NCBI RefSeq assembly: GCF_900091605.1
Contig: NZ_FMCQ01000010.1
Coordinates: 221,085 to 285,084 of the forward strand
DNA from: Micromonospora tulbaghiae
GTDB taxonomy: Bacteria; Actinomycetota; Actinomycetes; Mycobacteriales; Micromonosporaceae
Length of the DNA: 64,000 nt
Direction of reading: 5' to 3'
The notes under the pieces: generated by a model
The model's database searches: none
What the model saw: the letters and a program-made list of their open reading frames with translations, nothing else
What the model was told of the DNA's origin: nothing
Shown: in pieces, positions 49,691-57,688 of the stretch
How the letters are laid out: each line of letters begins with the position of its first letter
Position numbering within the stretch: position 1 is the first letter of the stretch
Translations under genes and position numbers: made by a program

Positions 49691-50761
49691 TCAGGGGGTC
49701 TTGGGGGTGAGGAGGTAGTCGCCGTCGTCGGGGCTCCAGCGCAGCTCCACCGCGCCGTCGGTCGCCGCGGCCTTGCAGAACTGGAGGAAGCTGCGGTAGC
49801 CGAGCTTCTTCTCGCTGAAGTCCGGCCGGGCGCGCCGGAGCTGATCCTTCAGGCCGGACAGCGCCACCGCGCCACCGTCCGCGGCCAGGTCCACCACCAC
49901 GGCCCGGAGCAGCCCGAACGCGACCTCCCGGTCGCCCTGTTCGGGAAGTGACACCTCCGGGTCGCCCTTGGCAGGCCCGGCGGCCAGCTCCACCACGTTG
50001 TGCGCCGCGAGGTGGCGCAGCAGCTCCCCGAAGGTACGGAAGCCGTAGTCGGACTCGCTGAACGTGGGGTCCTTGCGGAGCAGCGCGCGCTTGAGCGCGG
50101 AGGCGGTCACGTCACCGCTGGAGCTGCCCTGCATGCCGGCGACCGTCTGCACGAGCTGCACGGCGAGCGTGTCGACGTCCCGCGCCGACTCGTCCTCGGC
50201 CGCCGTCTCGACCACGGGCTCGGGCGCCGGCTCCGCCGGTGAGGGCCGGGCCGGGCGCGACCGGCGGGCGGCCGGGGGCGGTACGTCGACGCCTTCGAGG
50301 CGGTCGTAGTAGAGGAACTCGTCGCAGGCCGGCGGCAGCAGCGCGGAGGTGGACTTCTCCACCCCCACGCCGATCACCCGCTTGTTGAGTTCGCGCAGCT
50401 TGTGCACGAGCGGGGTGAAGTCGCTGTCTCCGGTGCAGATCACGAACGTGGAGATGTAGCCGCGCTCGAACGCCAGCTCGACCGCGTCCACCGCCATCTT
50501 GATGTCGGCCGCGTTCTTGCGCGAGGCGCCCATCCGCTGCGGTATCTCGATCAGCTCGACATGTGAGCGGGTGAGCATCCGCCGGTCCTCGTCGAAGTAC
50601 GACCAGTCCGCGTACGCCCGGCGCACCACCACGCGTCCCCGCTCGGCGAGCGCGTCGGCGATCGGCCGGAAGTCGAACGGCCGGCCGCCGTGATGGTCCC
50701 GTACGCCCAGGGCCAGGTTCTCGTAGTCGAGGAACAGCGCAATCCGGTCTTCGTGATCCAC
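49691..50761 (-). CDS. NYN-domain (PIN-like) RNase with two LOTUS/OST-HTH domains
   Basis: A 356-residue protein. The NYN nuclease domain (about 1-150) has the acidic set: D12 in ALFLDYENLALG, D in NAADIKMAVDAVELAFERGY and CTGDSDFTPLVHKLRELNKR. A Pro-rich linker leads to two repeats of the LOTUS/OST-HTH fold: LKRALLRKDPTFSESDYGFR then FGELLRHL, and LKDQLRRARPDFSEKKLGYR then SFLQFCKAA. NYN domains cut RNA; LOTUS domains bind RNA, including G-rich or G4 forms in eukaryotes. GTG start at 50759-50761. Monocistronic. Confidence 0.93.
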   Translation of the reverse strand: MDHEDRIALFLDYENLALGVRDHHGGRPFDFRPIADALAERGRVVVRRAYADWSYFDEDRRMLTRSHVELIEIPQRMGASRKNAADIKMAVDAVELAFERGYISTFVICTGDSDFTPLVHKLRELNKRVIGVGVEKSTSALLPPACDEFLYYDRLEGVDVPPPAARRSRPARPSPAEPAPEPVVETAAEDESARDVDTLAVQLVQTVAGMQGSSSGDVTASALKRALLRKDPTFSESDYGFRTFGELLRHLAAHNVVELAAGPAKGDPEVSLPEQGDREVAFGLLRAVVVDLAADGGAVALSGLKDQLRRARPDFSEKKLGYRSFLQFCKAAATDGAVELRWSPDDGDYLLTPKTP

Positions 50762-50796
50762 ACTGGCAGCCTAGCCCGGCCGGAGCGCCGGACCGG

Positions 50797-51021
50797 TCAG
50801 CGCCGCTCGTCGCGGTAGACGGTCTCGCGGCGGGCCACGCGCTGGATCGCGTAGCTGGTCACCAGCAGCAACAGCGCGAGCACCACCTCGACGCCGGCGA
50901 CGGTGCCGGTGGCGACGGTGAGACCGAGCAGCAGCAGGATCAGACCGACGACGGCGAGCAGGCCCGCCAGCAGCAGCCGGTTGCGCCGTCGCGCCGACCG
51001 CTGCGTGTCGTCTGCGCTCAC
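50797..51021 (-). CDS. small two-helix membrane protein
   Basis: A 74-residue protein: a basic cytosolic start (SADDTQRSARRRN), two TM helices (LLLAGLLAVVGLILLLLGLT and VEVVLALLLLVTSYAIQRVA) and a charged end (RRETVYRDERR). No known family. GTG at 51019-51021 with GGAAGG upstream. Separated from the DHA2 exporter by a strong palindrome, so expressed apart from it. Confidence 0.7.
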   Translation of the reverse strand: MSADDTQRSARRRNRLLLAGLLAVVGLILLLLGLTVATGTVAGVEVVLALLLLVTSYAIQRVARRETVYRDERR

Positions 51022-51103
51022 GCTGGCCCGCCTTCCTCCGGTTCCGTCTCCGATCCTAGGCGCCGGCCGTCGCCGGGGTGGCGGATCGCGGCGCCATAAA
51101 CGG

Positions 51104-51137
51104 CCCGGGGCCGGACGCATATGCGTCCGGCCCCGGG
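51104..51137 (-). terminator. perfect 34-base palindrome, terminator of the DHA2 exporter gene
   Basis: Two 17-base arms meet with no spacer at GCAT|ATGC (centre 51120/51121); the outer ends are CCCGGGGCC and GGCCCCGGG. It begins 13 bases after the exporter stop (51150) on the minus strand. Confidence 0.8.
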
Positions 51138-51149
51138 TCTCGGCGGCGG

Positions 51150-52739
51150 TCAGTGGATCGGGACCGGCACCGGACGCTTGTCGTCGCCCGTGTCGCCGTC
51201 GAGCAGGTGCGAGGGCTCCCGGCGGCGGGGCAGGAACGCCGCGGGGATGAAGGTCAGCAGCACCAGACCGAAGGCGACCCAGAACGTGGTGGAGAAGGAG
51301 TCCGCCGCGAAGTCGAGCCCGCGCTCGATCAGCGACGGCGGCACCGGGAACTGCTGGATCAGCTCGGGCTGCTGTTGCGAGGCGATGGCGAGCTGGGCCT
51401 CGGTCAGCGGCGCGCCGGTGGCCGGGTCGGTGACGCCGGGGATCGGCCGCGAGCCGTTCAGCTCGCTGGTGAGGATGACCGACATGACCGCGGCGCCGAC
51501 CGAACCGCCGATCTGCTGGAGGATGTTGACGAGCGTGGAACCGCGCGCCACCTCCGCCGAGCTGAGCGTCTTCAGCGCCGAGGTCATGATCGGCATCATC
51601 GTGCCGCCCATGCCGAGGCCCATCACGAACAGCGAGCCGCAGAGCAGCCAGTACGACGTGTCGGTGCCGAGCTGGGTGAAGGTGAAGAACCCGGCCGCGA
51701 TGAGCACCAGCGCGAACGGCACCGTCCGGCCGACCGGCACGCGGTCGGCGAGCATGCCGGCGATCGGCATGGTCAGCATCGCGCCGATGCCCTGCGGCGC
51801 GATCAGCAGGCCCGCGGTGAGCGTCGACTCGCCGCGCACCTGGAGGAAGTAGCTCGGGAACAGCAGGCCCGCGCCCATGAACGCGATGATGAACACGAAC
51901 ATGGTCACGGTGGCGATGGTCAGGTTGCGGTTGCGGAACAGCCGCAGGTCCAGCAGCGGGTGCCGGGGCCGGAACGAGTAGAGCACGAAGGCGATCACGA
52001 GCGCGCCGCCGACGAGCATCGGCAGCCAGACCTTGGTGTCGGCGACGGTGCCGGTCTCGGGCAGCGTGGAGATGCCGTAGAGGAACAGCGCGAGACCCGG
52101 CGAGAGCATGAGCATGCCGAGGAAGTCGAACGACTCGGACGGCTCGGCGTTGTCCTTGGGCAGCGCCAGCTGGGCGTAGACCAGGGCGACCACGCCGATC
52201 GGCAGGTTGATCAGGAAGATCCAGTGCCAGCTCGCGACGTCGATCAGCCAGCCGCCGAGGATCGGGCCGGTGATCGGGCCGAGCAGCATCGGGATGCCGA
52301 GCACGGCCATCAGGCGGCCGATACGGTGCGGGCCGGCGGCCCGGGTCATGATCGTCATGCCGAGCGGCATGAGCATGCCGCCGCCGAGGCCCTGGATCAC
52401 CCGCCAGGCGATCAGCTCGCCGATCGAGTCGGCCGTGGCGCACAGTCCGGAGCCGATGGTGAACAGCGCCAGCGCCACCATGTAGAGGCGTTTCGTGCCG
52501 AACCGGTCGGCGGCCCAGCCGCTGAGCGGGATCACCGTGGCGAGCGCAAGCGTGTAGCCGGTCATGGTCCACGCGACGCGGGCGTACGTGGCGTCGAACT
52601 CGCTCTGGAACGTCGGCAGCGCCACGCTGACGACTGTCACGTCGAGGATCGACATGATCGCACCGAGCACGACGACGCCGGCCACCTTGAGTACGGCGGC
52701 GTCGAGTTTCGTCGACGTCGCTACGGGTTGCTGGGTCAC
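51150..52739 (-). CDS. DHA2-family (EmrB/QacA-like) MFS exporter
   Basis: A 529-residue, 14-helix drug:H+ antiporter. Motif A-like loop GWAADRFGTKRLYMVALALF, motif B IAWRVIQGLGGGMLMPLGMT, motif C GIPMLLGPITGPILGGWLID and the TM1 signature SILDVTVVSVALPTFQ are all present. GTG at 52737-52739 with AGGAG seven bases upstream. There is no adjacent regulator; the 321 bases upstream carry no gene I can support. Likely exports cationic or hydrophobic toxins. Confidence 0.95.
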   Translation of the reverse strand: MTQQPVATSTKLDAAVLKVAGVVVLGAIMSILDVTVVSVALPTFQSEFDATYARVAWTMTGYTLALATVIPLSGWAADRFGTKRLYMVALALFTIGSGLCATADSIGELIAWRVIQGLGGGMLMPLGMTIMTRAAGPHRIGRLMAVLGIPMLLGPITGPILGGWLIDVASWHWIFLINLPIGVVALVYAQLALPKDNAEPSESFDFLGMLMLSPGLALFLYGISTLPETGTVADTKVWLPMLVGGALVIAFVLYSFRPRHPLLDLRLFRNRNLTIATVTMFVFIIAFMGAGLLFPSYFLQVRGESTLTAGLLIAPQGIGAMLTMPIAGMLADRVPVGRTVPFALVLIAAGFFTFTQLGTDTSYWLLCGSLFVMGLGMGGTMMPIMTSALKTLSSAEVARGSTLVNILQQIGGSVGAAVMSVILTSELNGSRPIPGVTDPATGAPLTEAQLAIASQQQPELIQQFPVPPSLIERGLDFAADSFSTTFWVAFGLVLLTFIPAAFLPRRREPSHLLDGDTGDDKRPVPVPIH

Positions 52740-53060
52740 TGACGGTCTCCTGGATCCGGTCCGGCACTTGGGAGGCGGTGGCGGCGCCGCGCGCGCCGTC
52801 TGCGGAGCGCGGGCGGAACGCGCGGCGGGGCGGCGTCCGGGCGACAGCGTAGCCATGACCTGGGACGGGACGCGGCCGGTTTTGCCGACGGGAGAACCGC
52901 GGCGGCGCGGCAGAGGGCCCCGCCACGGGTTCGCAAGTGGTCCGGCGGCTCGCGGAAAGGGCTGGTACGCGCCGATTCGCCGGCCTTGCCGGGAGCGTGG
53001 CCGGCGGGCGCGACCGTGACGAAGGTCATGCCCCACACAGTCACCTAGCGGGCCCGCCGC
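52740..53060. other. non-coding gap upstream of the DHA2 exporter
   Basis: These 321 bases separate the exporter start from the DUF305 stop. I see no convincing gene. The only notable item is an imperfect TGAC-cttc-GTCA inverted repeat near 53020-53032 that could be an operator. Confidence 0.4.
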
Positions 53061-53708
53061 TCAGCCCAGGCCGGCCATCAGGTCGACCTCGGCCGTACGC
53101 GAGCGGTCGATGCGCCGGGCGAGGTCGCGTACCCGCTCGCTCGTTCCGGCGGCGACCTGGGCGCGGGCCAGGTCGGCCGCGGTGCGCTGGTGCCGGCTGA
53201 GCACGTCGAGCAGCACCCGGTCGGCGTCGGCGGGCGCGGCGGCGCGCAGCCGGGCCAGTGCGGCGGCGGCGTCGCTGTGCCCGGAGTGGTCGTGCCGGGC
53301 GGCCGCCGCGGCGGCCGACGGGCCGGCCTCGCGCAGCCATCGGCGCATGGTGGCCAGTTCGTCGGTCTCGGTGGCCCGGACGGCGGCGATCAGCGTGCGG
53401 ATCCGCGGGTCGGTGGCGCGGTCGAGGCCGAGCGCGACGATCTCCAGCGTCTGCTCGGTGTGCGCCACCATCATGGCCAGGAACAGCGCGTCGATCCCGC
53501 TGGTCGTGGCGTCCGCGCCGGACGGGACCGCGGCCGTGGCGGACGGGACCGGCGGGGAAGGATCGGCGGCGGGCGGCCCGCCGCACCCGGTCAGGGCCAG
53601 CACCACCCCGAGCAGCGCCGCGACCGGCCGGGCGGAGGCGGACGCGCGGCGGAGCCGGGGACCGGCCGGCTCCGCCGCGCGGGTACGCCGGCTCAGATCT
53701 GCTGCCAC
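53061..53708 (-). CDS. DUF305 lipoprotein
   Basis: A 215-residue exported protein. Hydrophobic signal VAALLGVVLALTGC ends in lipobox LTGC. The mature part has the DUF305 four-helix pattern: IDALFLAMMVAHTEQTLEIV, DPRIRTLIAAVRATETDELA, TMRRWLREAG, ARHDHSGHSD (possible metal-binding histidines) and VLLDVLSRHQRTAADLARAQ. The family is related to ferritin-like folds and often near copper genes. The GTG at 53706-53708 overlaps the end of the LPMO gene by 16 bases; together with the copper enzyme upstream this hints at a link, which is inference. Confidence 0.85.
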   Translation of the reverse strand: MAADLSRRTRAAEPAGPRLRRASASARPVAALLGVVLALTGCGGPPAADPSPPVPSATAAVPSGADATTSGIDALFLAMMVAHTEQTLEIVALGLDRATDPRIRTLIAAVRATETDELATMRRWLREAGPSAAAAAARHDHSGHSDAAAALARLRAAAPADADRVLLDVLSRHQRTAADLARAQVAAGTSERVRDLARRIDRSRTAEVDLMAGLG

Positions 53709-54454
53709 AGCGCCGGTACGTTCGGCGGCTCCCAGCCGGCGATCGCGGTGTGCGCCTGGCGGCAGCGGTAGCTGCGGCCGTCGTAGGTGACGGTGTCACC
53801 GACCTGGTACGACCGCCCGGCGGTCCACGTGCCGCCCGGCGCCGGGGTGCTGGTCCGGGTCGGCGTGGGCGCGGGCGTGGTGGGCGCCGCGGTCGGGGTG
53901 GGCGCAGCCGTCGGGGTGGGGGTCGGCGTCGGGTTGCCGCCTCCGCCGCCGATCTGGAGGTCGACGCAGGAGTAGAACGCGTTGGCGGTGTCGGAGATGT
54001 TCCAGATCGCGAGCAGCTTCTGCCGGCCGGAGAAGCTGCCGAGGTTGACGGTGTGCGACACGGTCGCGCCGGGCTGGCGGCCCCCGCCGTCGACGACCGC
54101 GACCCGGGTGCCGCCGATCCAGTACTCCCAGTTGGCGGTGGCGTGCCGGGCGGTGTTGACCCAGGTGAACGTGACGGTGCTGCCGACCGAGGTGGCCGGC
54201 CAGTTGCGGCTGTCGTCGTTGAGCACCGCGAACTGCGCGATGCCGGCGTGGCAGCTCCGCAGGCCCTTGGGGCCCTCGACGCTCTGCGGCTCGTACTTGA
54301 TCTGGCCGCAGTCGGGCACCCGGTTCTGTGCGCAGAGCGCCTGGCGGCTGGGCGGCGAGGAGACGTAGCCGTGGGCCTGCGCGGGCGCGGCGAGTGCCAG
54401 CGTGCCGGTGACGGCACCGGCGGTGAGCAGCGGGAGGGTGATTCTTCGGCGCAT
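53693..54454 (-). CDS. AA10 lytic polysaccharide monooxygenase with CBM5/12
   Basis: A 253-residue secreted copper enzyme that oxidatively cleaves chitin or cellulose. Signal peptide residues 1-27 end in AQA, leaving H28 of HGYVSSPPSR as the mature N-terminus, which with H104 in TARHATANWEYW forms the copper histidine brace. The catalytic domain runs to about residue 170, then a Pro/Thr linker (PTPTPTPTAAPTPTAAPTT) and a C-terminal CBM5/12 (WTAGRSYQVGDTVTYDGRSY ... WEPPNVPALWQQI) typical of chitin binding. ATG at 54452-54454 with GAAGGAG eight bases upstream. Chitin is the more likely substrate. Confidence 0.95.
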   Translation of the reverse strand: MRRRITLPLLTAGAVTGTLALAAPAQAHGYVSSPPSRQALCAQNRVPDCGQIKYEPQSVEGPKGLRSCHAGIAQFAVLNDDSRNWPATSVGSTVTFTWVNTARHATANWEYWIGGTRVAVVDGGGRQPGATVSHTVNLGSFSGRQKLLAIWNISDTANAFYSCVDLQIGGGGGNPTPTPTPTAAPTPTAAPTTPAPTPTRTSTPAPGGTWTAGRSYQVGDTVTYDGRSYRCRQAHTAIAGWEPPNVPALWQQI

Positions 54455-54489
54455 GGTGGCAACTCCTTCGGGGGGAACGGAAGGTGTCA

Positions 54490-54540
54490 CGAACATAAAT
54501 TAAACATTGTTAACAGTAAAGACTCCTGTCTATAAATTAA
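54490..54540. promoter_or_regulatory. AT-rich divergent promoter with TGTTAACA palindrome
   Basis: A 50-base AT-rich island in a GC-rich gap (54455-54700) between the divergent LPMO and glycosidase genes. It includes the palindrome TGTTAACA (54508-54515) and flanking ATAAATTAAA-like tracts on both sides. It probably holds the LPMO promoter; no known regulator box (DasR, CebR) is seen here. Confidence 0.5.
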
Positions 54541-54700
54541 GCCCTGCACGCCCAGCGCCGGGCGTATGATCCTGATCGATGGCTCGCCGCGCGGAGCCGA
54601 TCGTCGTTCGTGGGCATCCCGCCGCCGCCAGGCGTCCGGGAGGACGACGCAGAACCGGGCATCTCCCCGTCGTCCCACTCCCCCCGAAGGACATCCCCGG

Positions 54701-56758
54701 ATGAGAAGACCCACTGCGTTCGCGGCCGGCCTGCTGCTGCTCGCCACCGCGCTCGGCACCGCCGGCGGGCCGGTCGCCGCCGCCGACCCCACGGACCCAG
54801 TCACCGTGACCGTGAACACCAGAGCCGGGCTGGCCACCGTCCCGGCCACCGCGCTCGGCGTCAACCACGCCATCTGGGACTCGCAGCTCGGGAGCGCCGA
54901 GACGTCCGACCTGCTCAAGGCCGCGGGCGTGAAGATGCTGCGCTACCCCGGCGGCTCGTACGCCGACATCTACCACTGGGAGACGCACACCGCGCCCGGC
55001 GGCTACGTCGCACCGAACACCGACTTCGACACGTTCATGGCCGGCGCCCGCCGCGTCGGCGCCGAGCCGATGATCATCGCGAACTACGGCACCGGCACGC
55101 CCGCCGAGGCGGCGGCCTGGGTCCGCTACGCCAACGTCACCAAGCGCTACGGCGCGAAGTGGTGGACAGTCGGCAACGAGAACTACGGCAACGGCCACTA
55201 CGGCTCGGCCTGGGAGGCCGACGACCACCCGGACAAGAGCGCCGCCCAGTACGCGCGGCTGGTGATCGAGTACGCCGACGCGATGAAGGCGGTCGACCCG
55301 AGCATCAAGGTCGGCGCGGTGCTCACCATGCCCGGCAACTGGCCGGACGGCATCACCGCCGGGTCCGACCCGGGTCCGTGGAACCAGACCGTGCTCTCCC
55401 TCGCCGGCCCGAAGATCGACTTCGTGGACGTGCACTGGTACCCGGGCGGCGGCGCCGCCGACTCGCTGGCCCGCACCAGCCACCTGCCGGACGCGGCCTG
55501 GCTGCTGCGCCAGCAGATCGCCCGCTACGCCGGCCCCGGCGCGGACCGGATCGGGATCAGCTTCACCGAGCTGAACGTCGACGCCGGCCGTACCACCGCA
55601 CCGGGCGCGCTGTTCCTGGCCGACGCCTACAGCGGCCTGCTGGAGCAGGGCGTGTTCACGGTGCAGTGGTGGAACGTGCACAACGGCATCGGCACCGTCT
55701 CCGAGGTGGCCGGGCAGACCGACTACGGCGACTTCGGGCTGCTGTCCAGCGGCAACTGCACGAGCGACGGCGAGGTGTGCCAGCCGGCGTTCAACACCCC
55801 GTTCGCGCCGTACCACGCGTTGTCCATGATGAACCTGTTCGCCCGGCCCGGTGACCAGCTCGTCCGCGCCGGGACCGACGAGCCGCTGGTCGCCGCGCAC
55901 GCGGTCCGCCGGCCCGACGGCAGCGTCGCGGTCCTGCTGCTCAACAAGGACCCGGACACCGCCCACCCGGTGGCGCTCGACTACGCCGGGTTCACCCCGG
56001 CCGACGAGGCGCCGACCGTGCACACGTTCGCCAACGGCGCGACCGGGATCAGCACCGCCCGCTCGGGCGACGCGACCGCGCGGACGCTGCCGCCGTACTC
56101 GCTCACCACGCTCGTGCTGCGACCGGCCGGCAGCTCGGCCGGGCGGCCCGGCGCCCCCGGCCGGCCGACGGCGAGCGCGGTGACCGACCGCGCGGCGACC
56201 ATCTCCTGGCCGGCGGCCACGCCCGGCGCCGCGCCGATCGCGAAGTACGAGGTGCACCGCCAGCACGGCGCGGTGAGCGAGCAGCTCGGCGAGACCGCCG
56301 GCACGTCGCTGACGGTGGGCAACCTCGAACCGGGCGCCCGCTACACGGTCAACGTGCTGGCCCGGGACACCGCCGGACGGGTCTCGTGGTCGTCCCCGCC
56401 GCTGACGTTCGCCACCGGCAGCCCGGCCGAGAGCTCCTGCGCGGTGCGGTTCGACGCCGACAACGACTGGGGCAACGGGTACGTGGCGAACGTCGAGGTG
56501 ATCAACACGGGCGCGAAGGCCGTCGACGGCTGGACGCTCACCTGGACCTGGCCGACGGGCTGGCAGCAGGTGAGCAGCGGGTGGAGCGCCACCTGGGACC
56601 AGCAGGGCCGCGACGTCCGGGTGACGCCCACCGCCGACAACCGGCGGCTCGCCGCCGACGGCGGGAGCACGACTGTGGGCTTCGTCGGCGCGTACAGCGG
56701 GCCGAACGTGCCGCCGGGGGCGTTCCGCCTCAACGGGACGGTCTGCACGCTGCGCTGA
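54701..56758 (+). CDS. secreted clan-A glycosidase (arabinofuranosidase-like) with FN3 and CBM2
   Basis: A 685-residue exported enzyme. Signal peptide to about residue 27. The catalytic part (about 30-470) has LGVNHAIWDSQ, LRYPGGSYADIYHWETH, the acid/base glutamate in WWTVGNENYGNG and a nucleophile glutamate in GISFTELNVDAG, the clan GH-A layout seen in GH51-type arabinofuranosidases. An FN3 domain (ASAVTDRAATISWPAATPGA) spans about 480-570 and a C-terminal CBM2 (CAVRFDADNDWGNGYVANVE ... GWTLTWTWPTGWQQVSSGWS) binds cellulose or xylan. Exact family and substrate are uncertain. GAAGGA lies upstream of the ATG. Divergent from the LPMO gene. Confidence 0.88.
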   Translation: MRRPTAFAAGLLLLATALGTAGGPVAAADPTDPVTVTVNTRAGLATVPATALGVNHAIWDSQLGSAETSDLLKAAGVKMLRYPGGSYADIYHWETHTAPGGYVAPNTDFDTFMAGARRVGAEPMIIANYGTGTPAEAAAWVRYANVTKRYGAKWWTVGNENYGNGHYGSAWEADDHPDKSAAQYARLVIEYADAMKAVDPSIKVGAVLTMPGNWPDGITAGSDPGPWNQTVLSLAGPKIDFVDVHWYPGGGAADSLARTSHLPDAAWLLRQQIARYAGPGADRIGISFTELNVDAGRTTAPGALFLADAYSGLLEQGVFTVQWWNVHNGIGTVSEVAGQTDYGDFGLLSSGNCTSDGEVCQPAFNTPFAPYHALSMMNLFARPGDQLVRAGTDEPLVAAHAVRRPDGSVAVLLLNKDPDTAHPVALDYAGFTPADEAPTVHTFANGATGISTARSGDATARTLPPYSLTTLVLRPAGSSAGRPGAPGRPTASAVTDRAATISWPAATPGAAPIAKYEVHRQHGAVSEQLGETAGTSLTVGNLEPGARYTVNVLARDTAGRVSWSSPPLTFATGSPAESSCAVRFDADNDWGNGYVANVEVINTGAKAVDGWTLTWTWPTGWQQVSSGWSATWDQQGRDVRVTPTADNRRLAADGGSTTVGFVGAYSGPNVPPGAFRLNGTVCTLR

Positions 56759-56765
56759 CCGACGG

Positions 56766-57614
56766 TCAGCCCCGGCCGGGTGGCCGCAGCCGCACGTCGG
56801 CCGCCGCCGGGACCTTCGGGTTCCGGCGGTGGCCGGCCCGGCGCGGCGCCGGCACCACGTGCGGGCGCACCGGTCCGGCCGGCGAGACGGGTACGGGCAG
56901 GTCCGGCGCGGGCCGCGGCAGCACGGCCAGGATCGCCACGAGCAGTGCCACCGCGACGACGCCGTCGAGCCAGTAGTGGTTGCCGGTGACCACCACCACG
57001 AGCGCTGTCACCAGTGGATGGAGCAGCCAGAGCCAGCGCAGCCGCCCGGCGGTGACCGCCATCAGCGCCAGCGCGATCGCCAGCGCCCAGCCCACGTGCA
57101 GCGACGGCATGGCCGCGTACTGGTTGCTGAGCTGGTCGGTGTCGGGCGGTCCGTAGACGCTCGGGCCGAACCGGGTGCCGGTGTCGACCATCCCGGTGAG
57201 CGCGGTCAGCCGCGGCGGCGCGAGCGGGACGCAGACGTGCAGCACCAGCGCCACCGCGGTCAGCGCCGCCAGGGCTCGCCGCAACCGCACGTAGTGGGCC
57301 GGGCGGCGCAGCCAGAGCCAGACCAGGCAGAGCACGGTGGCCGGGAAGTGCACGTAGGCGTAGTAGGAGTTGGCCAGCCGCACCAGCAGCTCGTGCGACA
57401 GCAGCGGCCCCTGCACGAGCGTCTCGTCGGGCAGGCGCAGCAGCCGCTCCAGCCGCCAGACCCACTCGCCGTTCGCCAGGGCCAGGTCGGCGTGCCCGGC
57501 GACGACCTGCCGGCCCGCCTTGTAGGCCAGGAAGAGCACGGCGACGAGCGCCAGCTCACGCGCGGCCCGCTGCCATGCGGCGAGGCGGGCGGGCGCGGTC
57601 CGCGTGGCGTCCAC
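56766..57614 (-). CDS. PAP2-superfamily membrane phosphatase
   Basis: A 282-residue membrane protein with about six TM helices. The phosphatase motifs C2 and C3 are PSLHVGWALA and GNHYWLDGVV; NQYAAMPSLH is the motif typical of the inositolphosphotransferase-like (AUR1/PAP2_3) branch. It may transfer or remove phosphate on lipids. GTG at 57612-57614 follows GAAGGAGGAG. The basic C-terminal tail (about 45 residues, Pro/Arg-rich) is likely cytosolic. Convergent with the glycosidase gene, 7 bases away. Confidence 0.9.
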   Translation of the reverse strand: MDATRTAPARLAAWQRAARELALVAVLFLAYKAGRQVVAGHADLALANGEWVWRLERLLRLPDETLVQGPLLSHELLVRLANSYYAYVHFPATVLCLVWLWLRRPAHYVRLRRALAALTAVALVLHVCVPLAPPRLTALTGMVDTGTRFGPSVYGPPDTDQLSNQYAAMPSLHVGWALAIALALMAVTAGRLRWLWLLHPLVTALVVVVTGNHYWLDGVVAVALLVAILAVLPRPAPDLPVPVSPAGPVRPHVVPAPRRAGHRRNPKVPAAADVRLRPPGRG

Positions 57615-57644
57615 GGCTCCTCCTTCGGTTCGTCCCCGCATGGA

Positions 57645-57678
57645 CCAGGGCCGCCGCCGGGGTCGGCGACGGCCCTGG
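57645..57678 (-). terminator. terminator after the second DHA2 exporter gene
   Basis: CCAGGGCCGCCGCC pairs with GGCGACGGCCCTGG (one mismatch) across a 6-base loop, 11 bases after the exporter stop. Confidence 0.7.
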
Positions 57679-57688
57679 GGGTACGGGC

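Noticed and set aside
51078..52742. 554-codon plus-strand open frame opposite the DHA2 exporter
   Set aside because: Low-complexity Arg/Glu/Gln/His translation mirroring the exporter's codon bias; no start site or domain.
53860..53945. Repetitive tract near the LPMO 3' end
   Set aside because: It encodes the Pro/Thr linker between the catalytic domain and the CBM; no separate element.
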